64,000 nt of DNA from Adiantum capillus-veneris (lineage: Eukaryota; Streptophyta; Polypodiopsida; Polypodiales; Pteridaceae): contig CM043962.1 of assembly GCA_014529385.2 (NCBI GenBank), forward strand, positions 46,357,098-46,421,097, in the 5' to 3' direction. The notes under the pieces are model-generated. The model ran no database searches. It was not told where the DNA came from and was given only the letters and a program-made list of their open reading frames with translations. A program made the position numbers and the translations under genes. Below, one piece after another: positions 13,301-23,291 of this stretch (the first letter of the stretch is position 1; each line of letters opens with the position of its first letter).

Positions 13301-14140
13301 GTCCACATCGTGTGACCGAGCGTCCTATTAGGCTACAAAAGAACACCACACTAATGCAAACCAATCAAGCGAGCACGTCTATAATGCCGATACTCATGTG
13401 TAATCGATGTGGCATAGATCATTTGATTGCCCAATGTCCAAATAATCCAAATGCACCGAAGATCACGCCATTGAACTTGATTGAGGTTACCAAGGAGCCA
13501 TCACAAAGTACACATGTGGTACAAGTAAACGTACTCACATGATGGAAGCTCCAAAAACAAAATTATATTGTTGAAGAAAGAGACATGGCATCAATTGCCC
13601 TATCTCAAAAGAAGAAGAAAACTCAAAGGAAGAGATCACAAAAAGCAGCACAATCATACCCCAGTTCAAAGACCAACATAGGGACTGGTGACGACCCCGT
13701 ATATATGAACAGAGTTGAAGAGGATTCTGATTCAGGTGAAACCATGGACACCAAAACGACCACTAGGAAAGAAACCAACAAGGAAGATCATCATGAGCCA
13801 CAATGGCCAGGATCCAAGAAGAAGATAGGAACTTACCCAAACCCTATAGAGGAGATCGAGTGAGTCAAGAAATTAAGGAGTTTGGTTGAAGATACCCAAA
13901 GGGATCTAGAGCCAGCACCCATGCAGATCCAAATTACAGACACAGTGTTCTCTACACAACAACAACATCACGAGGTCCATAGACCCTTAGCCATACCTAG
14001 TGTCATCCAAGAAGAAAGTGACTTAAAGTCATGGGAAAGTGGACGTACTCACTTCTTGATGGAAAGAATGTTTACGGAGGGACTACCTGACCCTATCGAA
14101 GAAATAGAAATCCCAGCCCAAAAGGTGACGTTAAATTGAT
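10392..14140 (+). pseudogene. gag: Gag of element A, decayed
   Basis: The frame aligned with the Gag of element B starts at the ATG at 10392 (MHLR...). It is broken early by TAA codons in place of sense codons, for example before 10510. Recognisable pieces are 10566-10943, 10968-12089, 12355-12723, 12733-13044, 13183-13542, 13585-13863 and 13882-14139. The third and fourth carry the capsid helices and the zinc knuckles CSVCYGLHSTCEC and CNACGRYGHQAKDC. The fifth carries CYECGGPH and CNRCGIDHLIAQC. The protein would package element RNA and form the virus-like particle. It is non-functional here. An in-frame 72-bp exact duplication lies inside it. Confidence 0.85.
11568..11711 (+). repeat. Exact 72-bp in-frame tandem duplication in gag
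   Basis: Two identical 72-bp units (24 codons each, beginning HGSSMPATVPT and ending MGPRT) lie head to tail. Element B has no duplication at the corresponding Pro-rich position. Perfect identity inside an otherwise decayed gag suggests a recent event. Confidence 0.95.
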
Positions 14141-14174
14141 GAATTTCAGGGCTTCATAGGTTAGAAACACCATC

Positions 14175-17100
14175 TTGTCCAAACTATATGGAGACCCTGA
14201 GCTATTCTTAGCTCTTCGAGCTTTCCTCAATGGAGAACTGAAGGTTGGGCTACCACAATTTGCACAGATGGATGGAGCAAGGGAGATGCCAATAGAGGAG
14301 AAACACTTAGATCCACAACCCAACCTAGATGAGAACCTTGTTGTAGAAATACCCGTTAACAAGTTGGGATAATACTCTGAGGGAGATGAATCCAATGCAA
14401 CCACACCAATCACTACAAAGGGATTAACTGTGAAGGGAATCCTTGATGGTGGCACTGGGGTTAGCATTGTGACTAAAAATTGCCGGGAAACTATGGGAAG
14501 ACCTCACTTTGCAACCACAACCATAGTAGTAAAGATGGCCAATGGTTCTATTGTTAAGCCTATTGGGATGCTAGAAGATCTCAAGATCAAGGTCTTTGGA
14601 CATAAAAAAAGAATTACCTTCATTTTTATGGATTCCTCCAAGCACACTATGGCATCTGAGATGATCCTAGGACGTCCTTTCATGAGGGAAGCAAAAATGG
14701 TGCATGACTGGTCTAAAAACCATGTCTACTTGCAGTTCCAAGATTCTGTCATTCGAGTGGATCTTATAACGGATCAAGCACATCCTCTAGGAAAGAGGTT
14801 TATAATTGATCATAGATCTGACACCATAGCTCACTTGGCCCCATTGATGTATTGTTACACGTGTAAAGCAGACGCTGATGTTGCGGAAGATTCTCCTTAT
14901 CTGGATGTACTACCTGGGATGACTGAGTTGGACAATGTGGATTGGGTTCACCTAGCAGCAACCATAGACACTTGGGGAAACAGGGGGACGACCTGGGTAA
15001 CACATGAGGGGGATGAAATGCCACCACACGTACCCTTAAATATGCTAGAAGCAATGCATATAGCTTCTAATGACCTACAAGATGAAGGTTTGAATGGCAT
15101 TGGAACTAGTAGCATCTCACAAACTATAGCCCACACGATTTGGGGTTGGAATCATCAATTGAAATTGACTCTGAGGATGAATAATCCGAGTTAACTCTTA
15201 GTGCAAATGTGGGGATAAACCATTCAGGACCCAGTGGTACCCTAAATCTAAGATGACAATCTATCCAAGGGAGCAGAAGACACAAGTAGTGATTCATCTA
15301 GTGACTCTTCACTAGAGATTCGTCGTAATAAAAAATTAGACAAGAACAGTAAGAAATATAAGAGGTGACGATATCGAGCAAATGTGGGTGCTAGAATAAA
15401 TGAAAAGAAATCTACCACAGAATGGCTTAATTATATAGGGGCATGTGATGATCATCGGAAGTTGGTAGATAATTGGAGAGAATACCTTCAAAGCATTATG
15501 TGGTGTAGTCCACAACCCATTGACATTGCACAACTAGAGGCTACAAAGAAGCCAAAGTTGAGCCGTACCGTAAGGAGACGAAAAAATCAAGAGTTAGCTC
15601 AACAACAAAAGGAATCGAAAGTGAAATCATAGTCCACAGAACAATAGGACCCCACAGAATCACACCCTACACCTGAACATTTCAAATCCTACACCACAGA
15701 GGAACGTAAGGTTGTGTAAACAAAGACTCAAAGAAAACCTATTGATGGAAGCACTGTGGAGTCTATGATGGTCCAGCGATAGTTAAGGAGATAGAGCTAG
15801 CAGAACTAGGAGAAGAGTCCAAACCTGTTTTCATTGCCCAAGATCTGGAATTCAGGGATATATTTGCTTGGACATATCATGATATGAAAGGTGTTCCACC
15901 TTCCGTGGTGCAACACACAATCCCCATGAATAGCATGGCTAAACCCAGTTCAGCAACGACCCTACGGGGTCCAATGAATCCTAAATATGCAAAGATCATT
16001 CAAGAAGAGATTGAAAAGCTTGTGAAATGCGGGTTCATATATCCTATTGAGCACTCCAAATGGGTGTCTCCAATAGTGATTGTGCCAAAAAAGAATGGGA
16101 AACTCAAAGTGTGCGTGCATCTCAAGAAGGTCAATGCCGCCACTAGGAGGGACCATTACCCCTTGCCATATTCAGAACATGTGCTTGAAAGAGTTGCAGG
16201 GAAGGAAGCTTATAGCATTTTAGATGGGTACTCTCGCTACAATCAAATCACAATTGTGCTAGAGGACCAAGCTAAAACAACCTTTATAACCAAATTTGGA
16301 GTGTTCGTATTTCGTGTTATGGCTTTTGGCTTAACCAATGCCCCTGCTACCTTTCAAAAATTAATAAACACTGCTTTTAGAGAATATTTGAGGGACTTTT
16401 GCGAAGCTTTCTTAGATGACCTTTGTGTTTATTCCTCTTGGGAAGAACACCTATCATGCTTAAAAAAAGTGTTTGAGAAGTGCAGATTGTATTGCATCTC
16501 CTTAAACCCTTTCAAATGCCAATTTTGGGTTAAACATGGAGTCATTTTAGGGCATACAATGTCCAAAAATGGAATCTCCACAGATGAGAGAAAAATTAAA
16601 GCCATTGCTGAATTTCCACCACCTACAAACTATAAAGGAGTTCAAAGGTTCATGGGCCATGTTGGTTATTATCGATGGTTTATTTTAAACTTTGCCGAGA
16701 TAGCTCGACCTTTGTACAAGCTTCTTATTGAGTTCCACTGGACCGCGGAGTGTGACCATACTTATGAGTCATTGAAAAAGACATTGACTAGCGCTCCTAT
16801 TCTATGAGTGCCTGATTGGAATGTAATTTTCCATGTGCATATTGATGCATCAAACTTTGCTATTGGGTGTGTTCTAACTCCACCAGGAGAACATAAATTG
16901 GACTACCCCATTAGCTTTGCAAGTCGTCAATTGAATGATGCTGAGAGAAACTACACCACTATAGAGCGAGAAGGTTTAGCTTCGATTGATGCAGTGAAGA
17001 AATGTTTCTACTACCTTCTGGCCAACAAGTTTGTTTTCTATGTTGATCATCAAGCCTTGTTGTATCTAGTAAATAAACCTTGTTCCACAAGAAGAATTAC

Positions 17101-18582
17101 ACGATGGTTGTTAATTCTCCTTGAGTTTGATTTTACTATTTAATGAGACCTGATAAAAGACATGTCATGGCGGATCATTTGTCTCGCATACCCAATGGTG
17201 AAGCCCCTAATGGAGTCGATGATGAATTGCATGATACTTCTCTATTCCTAGTCGAGAGCATACCTGAATGGAGTGAGAAGATTGTGAACTATCTAGTTAA
17301 GGGTTTTCCATCCAAAGAGCTTCATAAGGACATAGCTCGAAAACTACTAAAAGAGTGTGAACCTTATTCTCTCATCACAAGAACTCTGTACAGGCTAGGG
17401 AAGGATGATATTCTTAGACGTTGTACCTGTGAGGATGAGTATTTATACATACTACAAGAAGCTCACATGGGTATAGCGGGAGGATATTTTGCAGGGGAAT
17501 TAACAGCTAGAAAAGTGTTGCAATCGGGATATTGGTGGCCGACCTTATTCAAGGATGCATCACTTTTTGCAAAAGGATGTGATGAATGCCAACATTACAA
17601 CGTCACACAAAAAAAGGATAAGATTCCCTTACATCCAGTTAAAGTGACTCAACCATTTGAAAAACGGGGTTTGGACTTTGTAGGCCCAATTAGTCCGGCA
17701 GCTCGCAACACTCAATCTGGATATATTATCGTTGCCCCACTGACTATGTAACAAAGTGGGCGGAAGCTAGGGCAGCACGTAAGGCTGATGCGAGGCCAAC
17801 TGCCAAGTTTCTCTTCGAGAACATTGTTACAAGATTTGGTTGTCCCTTTGAGATTGTGAGTGACAATGGTACTCATTTTATAAATGGAGTGATAAAAGAA
17901 CTCACTACCAACTTCATGATAGCTCACCATAAGTCCACACCTTATTATCCACAAGAAAATGGCCAAGCTGAGAGTACCAAAAAAACTCTCATTTCCATTT
18001 TGACAAAGACAATTGAGGCTCATCGTACAGATTGGGATTTAAAACTTACTTCAGCTTTATGGGCTTATTGTACTGCGTACAAAGTTGCCATTAACTGCAC
18101 ACCGTTTAAGATGGTGTATGGCAAAGAAGCACTTATGCCATGGGAGTTTGTCATTCCTAGTCTTCAAGTAGCTTCTCAAGAAGGTTGGAATGGTAACCCC
18201 TTAGTTGAGCGATTATATATCCTTGAAAGGCTAGATGAAGAGAGGCAATTGGCTGTGCAAAATGCACTTGTGGAGAAAGATAGGAGGAAGAAATGGTTTG
18301 ATCGTCATCTAAAGAACAAGGATATCAATGTGGGTGATAAAGTCCACCCACATTGATATCCTTGTGGGAAAAGAAAAATATGCAAAAAAAGGACCATACA
18401 GAGTATGTGAAATCACCCCACAAGGGACCATTCGTGTGGAGAATCTTGATGGAGTTGAAACCATTGGATTCCTCAATGGGAGAAAATTTAAAAGATATTA
18501 TGATCCTTTAAGCCAAGAGGAGCTCCATGCCACCCATAAAAAAAAGGTAGCCAAGACACAAACAGAATTGAAGAAGATATAA
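14175..18582 (+). pseudogene. pol: Pol of element A: protease, RT, RNase H, integrase, decayed
   Basis: Homologous to the element B pol throughout, but split by stops and frameshifts. The protease motif ILDGGTGVSIV is near 14442-14475 and ILGRPFM near 14667. RT lies in 15884-16807 with FLDD at 16409-16420. RNase H lies in 16808-17143 (HIDAS, TIEREG, YVDHQ). The integrase zinc region (CDEC near 17578) and first catalytic Asp (LDFVGP) are in 17143-17751. The second Asp (VSDNGTHF) and Glu (GQAEST) are in 17856-18356. The GPY-type C-terminal module ends by 18582. The active-site residues remain visible, but no continuous product is possible. Confidence 0.9.
18316..18365 (+). repeat. Near-contiguous 21-bp inverted repeat inside integrase
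   Basis: Arms 18316-18336 and 18345-18365 are perfect reverse complements around an 8-base spacer. In element B this place holds ordinary coding sequence for DKVLMYGVRKE. In A the right arm replaces it, which destroys the frame. This is the signature of a template-switch (snap-back) mutation. Confidence 0.9.
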
Positions 18583-19879
18583 GCTCAAGTTGAGGCTAAA
18601 CAACGACAACAACGCATAAGACGCCAACGAAAGGGTAACCTTGGAGTTACACATGCATTCCACGTTGAAATAGAGGATGATTGGTTGGACTCTGACACAC
18701 CTCTACGATACCCTATTGAGCTAAATAGCGCCTATGGAAAAGTGCTATATAATGCCTTATTGGACACGGGTGCTAAATATAATCTATTTTCATATGGAGT
18801 ATGGTGTCAGTTGGGAAAGCCACCTCTATCGGAGAGTATTATCCAAGTCAAGGGTGTCAACAAGAAAAAAACTGTGATTTTTGGAATCTGACACACTTCA
18901 GTCAGTTATGACAATGGGGTTGTAGCTCAAGACTTTTTGGTCATTCCTACTGGAGCTATGGAGGGCAATATAAACCTAGGATGCACGTGGATGATAGCCA
19001 CCAAATGTACTATTGATTGGGGGACTGGGGGTGTGACCACGCGGAAACCAACTCTTAGCCTTGCCACTCAAGCCATAGCCCCTGAGATATTGCCTCTCAA
19101 GGAAATAAAACCCGAAACATTACATGTCCAGGATGTTGAACCATATGTCCCCGTAGCCCAACACTCTAGAGCTTCAACTACTGTAGTTGAAATAAAGCTT
19201 GAGACACACAAGACCCATCCTAATATAACAAGGAAAACATACAAGTGGGTCCCTAAAGCTTCTTTAGCGACCATAGTTGCTCAAAGACAGGAGCCGGGTA
19301 AGAGACATCCCACTCATGCCAAGAAATGTAAAGAAACGTTGCGTTGGATTCCTAAAAAACTATTGGAAGCCCAAGGCTACTACGAAGGAAATTTATCAAA
19401 TTTGGGTGCCAAAATGTAAATTGTGCTCTTACTTGTCACCTGACCCAAGTGCGCCCAATCCTGTAGCTCCAAAGCGAATTGAAGATCGTGGAAAGAAAAA
19501 AATCACAGAATGCTACATACCCACTCTAGAGCTAGTTTGGGTACCAAAGAAAGAACGATTTGTTCCACCTAGTTCAGGAATAGGGAAGTCAAATGAAACT
19601 TCTTGCTCTTCATGTAGTTCATATACGGAAATAGAAGCTTTGATACAACGTCCACCTACCATTGTACATATCCATACAAACAAGGAAGAGTTTGCACCTC
19701 CCATTGTAAGTTCACCACCTACAACAACGTTGCAAATAAAATCATGGGAGAGTACCTTACCACCCTTGCAACTAGATGAAACACAATGGGCGGTCGAAAA
19801 CTATTGGTTAAAGCCTTCACCCATAACAACTTGGAACAATTGGTTCCAAAAGGTGACGACATCATTCCAAAAGGTATGA
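18583..19879 (+). pseudogene. C-terminal pol extension of element A with second protease-like domain
   Basis: This continues from the integrase C-terminus. The frame 18685-18891 holds ALLDTGAKYNLFS, with the D codon at 18763-18765, and a stop interrupts it at 18889-18891. The frame resumes at 18937 with NLGCTWM and CTIDW, the expected second half of a retropepsin fold. Downstream frames (to 19419 and 19277-19879) carry four W-x-P-K motifs: YKWVPK, LRWIPK, QIWVPK and LVWVPK. The final TGA at 19877-19879 is immediately followed by the internal PPT. It is conserved with element B, so this is a real family domain and not chance. Confidence 0.8.
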
Positions 19880-19886
19880 TCTACCC

Positions 19887-19990
19887 AAGGAAGGGGGGAG
19901 TGTTTGCTGACATCCATCGTTCACTTGCTTTCCTCTCAACCTTCTTCCCTGACCTCTTAATCTCCCAATCTTAGGGAATGTATATATAAA
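19887..19990 (+). promoter_or_regulatory. Internal PPT-like tract and TATA box upstream of ORF3 (element A)
   Basis: AAGGAAGGGGGGAG at 19887-19900 is followed by TGTTTGCTGACATCC and, about 80 bp on, TATATATAAA at 19981-19990. The purine tract and its upstream ATCTACC context resemble the terminal PPT (ATCTACTTCAGGAAGGGGGG at 35177-35196). The same arrangement exists in element B at 22763-22660. I interpret it as a relict PPT plus LTR start that may act as an internal promoter for ORF3. Confidence 0.55.
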
Positions 19991-20191
19991 GCCTTATGCT
20001 TACAGAAACAAGATAAAAAAGTAAAAAAGCAAGAGCCCCGAAACAAAAATCTGGAAACCTACGAGTTCTATACATAGCACAAAATCACAGAACACATTAT
20101 GCACAAGGGCACCACCTTTTGACACGACCCTTGTAATATTTGCACTCTAACCTTCATCTATCTAAGTGTACAAATATTTCTCGTACGCTAG

Positions 20192-20738
20192 TGTCACGGC
20201 TAGGGACTTGCTACGCGCCGTGTGCGAGCCACAAAGGCTCCTAGCACACAGTCATACAATAGACAAGCTCACAAGGAAGAATGGTGTGTCACTCACCTTC
20301 CTGCGTAGTTGCGAATGAAGGATTCCCGTGCCGCGAAGAAGAGGGAGACGCCGCTACGCGGCGCTCAACCGCCTCATCGTCGTCGTGCCGCCGCAACGCT
20401 CGATCACACACACACTCTCACACTCTCTCTCACACGTACACACACACACACACAAGGAGATGGTGAAGGAGAAGGTGGAGATGGAGCAAGAGCGGCTTCT
20501 ATTGCACAATGAGAGAATGAGTAGAAATTAGGTTTAGTGGCTTTTATATGAGCTCACCCCATTCACACTTGGGCGCCCATACTTAGCCAACTAACTCCTT
20601 GAATATTCCAGTTAGAGTGCGCCTGTCATCGGCGATCACCCTTACCCTGTTCCTATTGGTCCGACAATCCCGGTACCTGACTCTAAACAATACAACGTTT
20701 ATAGATCATAGGGTGTCCGTGTGCCGTGAGGGTTAACA
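20192..20738 (-). repeat. 3' LTR of element B
   Basis: 547 bp with TATA box on the minus strand (plus-strand TTTTATA at 20542-20548). The (AC)n run here is only about 17 bp, against about 85 bp in the 5' LTR, which accounts for most of the length difference. Confidence 0.95.
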
Positions 20739-20751
20739 TGCCCCCCTTCCA
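20739..20751 (-). promoter_or_regulatory. Terminal polypurine tract of element B
   Basis: On the minus strand GGAAGGGGGGCA directly precedes the TGTTAACC start of the 3' LTR, as expected for the plus-strand DNA primer. Confidence 0.85.
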
Positions 20752-22100
20752 GATGTAGATTCCGTCCTCGGAAGCTATCCAGTTGAAGCTCGTTCGTCGA
20801 GATGGGAGAGCAGTCGACATGGATGTGCATAGCCTTCTTCAATCACTGCAAAATCAAACAACAGTGCCACAGTAATTGCATTCTCATATACAATTAAAAA
20901 TCATATGCAATTTTAGACAGACAAATTGATTGGTAACAGAATTTTAGACAATTTGTCAGCAATAAACATTAAATTGCAATATAATCAAATGCATAAACAG
21001 ATGTAAAGGTAAAAAATCAAACAAGTATGGGGTCGCTAATTTAACGGTCAAAAGGCACTAGAGCTCGACTATTAATACCATGGGTAACTTCTCAATTTTT
21101 TCTGGTCAATTAAGTTGTTTAATCGCGAGAGCCAAGTATTTGATGTTCGAGGGCTGACTAGAGGCTATACCTAGAAGACCTTGTAGTTAAGCTACGATAA
21201 AAGGAATTTCTCATGAAATCATCGCCTGACTGATTACCTTTTCTTTGACCCCCCAAAGTCTTTTCACATTGATTCAATTTTGATGTGTGTGCTTATTTTG
21301 TATGCCTTGGGTTTTTTGCTTTTCAAGGAAAAGCGCCCACACTGGGAACCTCTAGGGCTCTAGTACCATAGGCGATACATGTGAGTGAAGTATCAATTTA
21401 AGCAGGGATTTCTCTTCCAGCTTAAAATTTTACATTGTGGCACTTTGATTTTTTGTTTGTTCATTTTCAGCATTTTAATTTTGTAACTTTGGGGGGTCAT
21501 ATAACACTGTTACCCTCCCCAGGCTCATCACATTAGTAAACTCCCTTTATAATACTTAAGCTAAAGGTCAATAGGGTTAAGCCCACTAGAAAGCCCTAGT
21601 ACATTTCACACAATGCTGCCTAAATCGGATTAAGAACCTAAGTAACCATAGGAAGGCATTCCCCATGGTATTAAGAGAAGATTTCTAATACCTAGCTTGG
21701 TCAAACTAGCTTAGTCGTACTGCTTGATTTTTAAACCTAGACAAGTGATTATGACAAAACATTACATTGAATTAAATGTTTGATACTAAGCAAATGCGCT
21801 GAATATTATGCTACCAATCACAATCAAAGCAGACAAACATGGATGCAAAAAGATAAGGGCAATGTTAATGGACATAAAACACGTGTTTGTGTTGATGGTC
21901 GCGCTTGATTTGAAATGTGAACGAGAGAAAGGTTCCATGAAGGTCCAAATCCTATCAACATCAACACACTCCTGTACACACTAGGGAACAAAAGGAATAC
22001 CTCCAGGAGGCACATTAGTGGGAAAAGGTACCAACACTTATTGAACACAACAAAAAACATAAGGAACCCTAACCTAATTATTTGCACTCCCCCTAAAGAG
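20752..22100 (-). other. Non-coding 3' region of element B between ORF3 and PPT
   Basis: About 1.3 kb without a credible frame. The equivalent region in element A is 34028-35185. The last codons before the PPT read as a shared G-I-Y-x-x-K-G-G-M-L-T pattern in both elements, which suggests an old coding end now fused to the PPT. Confidence 0.55.
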
Positions 22101-22523
22101 TCAAGGGAATAGGATATTGTAGAGTTTGGGGGGAAACCCTAAGGCTAAACCCCTATCCTTGTCGTCGAGATAAACAAAGTCATCATCCATGAGACCATAT
22201 GTGCCATCTGTGTAGTCATGTAAATTTTCTTCTTCATCATAGGTGCCCATGTTTACTAAGAAGGTCACTAGACGCCTATAGTCATCTTGGTCAAAAGGGT
22301 AGGCTTGTGCAATGGGAGAAACTCTCTCTACTAAGTATGGATCAGACGTGGTCAAGAGACGTATCAGCCATTCTAACTCCTCAAAATTCCTCTCACATGC
22401 TAGCGTACCTATCAAATCCCATTCACATGCAAGCATTGGAAAGACCATGTGAAATATTTGTGAAAAGTAACGAGGGTACCTCTCACCCAAGGCAGGAGTG
22501 GATGACTCTAGCGTACTAGCCAT
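22101..22523 (-). CDS. ORF3: 140-aa acidic protein of element B, unknown function
   Basis: I do not recognise a domain. The ATG at 22523-22521 opens a 140-codon frame ending TAG or TGA just before 22100. The upstream in-frame TTG at 22559 is not a likely start. The product is acidic and helical, with a conserved core (LACEWDL, LLTT-DPYLVE, FDQDDYRRLVTFLVN) and a C-terminus rich in D/E that ends LYNILFP. There is no signal peptide or membrane segment, so an envelope-like role is not supported. Element A keeps the same ORF over 33622-34027 at high similarity, which argues that it was under selection. It lies downstream of its own TATA box (22660-22669). Athila-type elements often carry an extra ORF here, usually called env-like. 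Confidence 0.75.
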   Translation of the reverse strand: MASTLESSTPALGERYPRYFSQIFHMVFPMLACEWDLIGTLACERNFEELEWLIRLLTTSDPYLVERVSPIAQAYPFDQDDYRRLVTFLVNMGTYDEEENLHDYTDGTYGLMDDDFVYLDDKDRGLALGFPPKLYNILFP

Positions 22524-22659
22524 ATCTGTACACGCAAATAGATGATGGTTAGAGTGCAAATATTACAAGGGTCGTGTTCTTGTGCATAATTTGTTTTTAT
22601 GATTTGTGTGATGGCTCTTGCTCTTTTACTTTTTTATCTTGTTTTTGTGAGTATAAGGC

Positions 22660-22763
22660 TTTATATATACATTCCCTAAGATCGGAGATTAAGAGGTCAG
22701 GGAGAAAGGTTGAGAGGGAAGAAAGTGAATGATGGATATCCACAAACACTCCCCCCTTCCTTG
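22660..22763 (-). promoter_or_regulatory. Internal PPT-like tract and TATA box upstream of ORF3 (element B)
   Basis: On the minus strand the pol stop is followed by AAGGAAGGGGGGAG (22763-22750) and then TATATATAAA (22669-22660), about 135 bp before the ORF3 ATG. Conservation in both elements supports a function, possibly a subgenomic promoter and a second plus-strand priming site. Confidence 0.55.
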
Positions 22764-22769
22764 GGTAGA

Positions 22770-23291
22770 TCATACCATTTGAAATGAGCTTGTCACCCTT
22801 TGAAACCAATTGTTCCAGTTGGTAATAGGTGAGGATTTTTGCCAGTAGTTTTCTATTACCCTAGGTGCCTCGTCAAGTTGCAAGGGTGGTAAGGTACTCT
22901 CCCAGGATCGAACTTGAAGTGGTTTATCAGGTGATTCTTGAACACTGGGAGGTGTGGATTCTTTTGTAGCTTCATTGAGGTCCATTACTATAGATGGAGG
23001 CTGTGTAGAAGCTTTTATTTCTATGGATGTATTACATGAGGAGCTAGAAGCTTCATGGAACTCCCCCCTTTCTAAGCTAGGTGGAATAAATTGGGTTTGC
23101 CTTGGAGCCCAAACTAGCTCTGGACTTGGTGTGTAGCATTCTGTGATCTTTCCCTTCCCACGGTCTGCCATTGGCTTTAGCGTTACACTGTTTGACTCAT
23201 ATGGGTTTGTTGTCGATAGGGAAGGACACATTTTACGTTTAGGTACCCAAATTTGCTCATTTCCATCATAGTATCCTTGGGCTTTTAATAG
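22770..23291 (-). pseudogene. C-terminal tail of element B polyprotein after an in-frame stop
   Basis: The frame continues in register with pol after a TGA at 23294-23292, where element A has a Lys codon. It holds the third and fourth W-x-P motifs (QIWVPK, LVWAPR), a Ser-rich segment and a closing WNNWFQRVTSSFQ stretch shared with element A. It ends with TGA at 22772-22770, seven bases before the internal PPT. The tail would be lost from any product unless the stop is read through. Confidence 0.7.

Noticed and set aside
22101-22523. ORF3 as an envelope gene
   Set aside because: No signal peptide, transmembrane segment or cleavage site is visible; size is too small.
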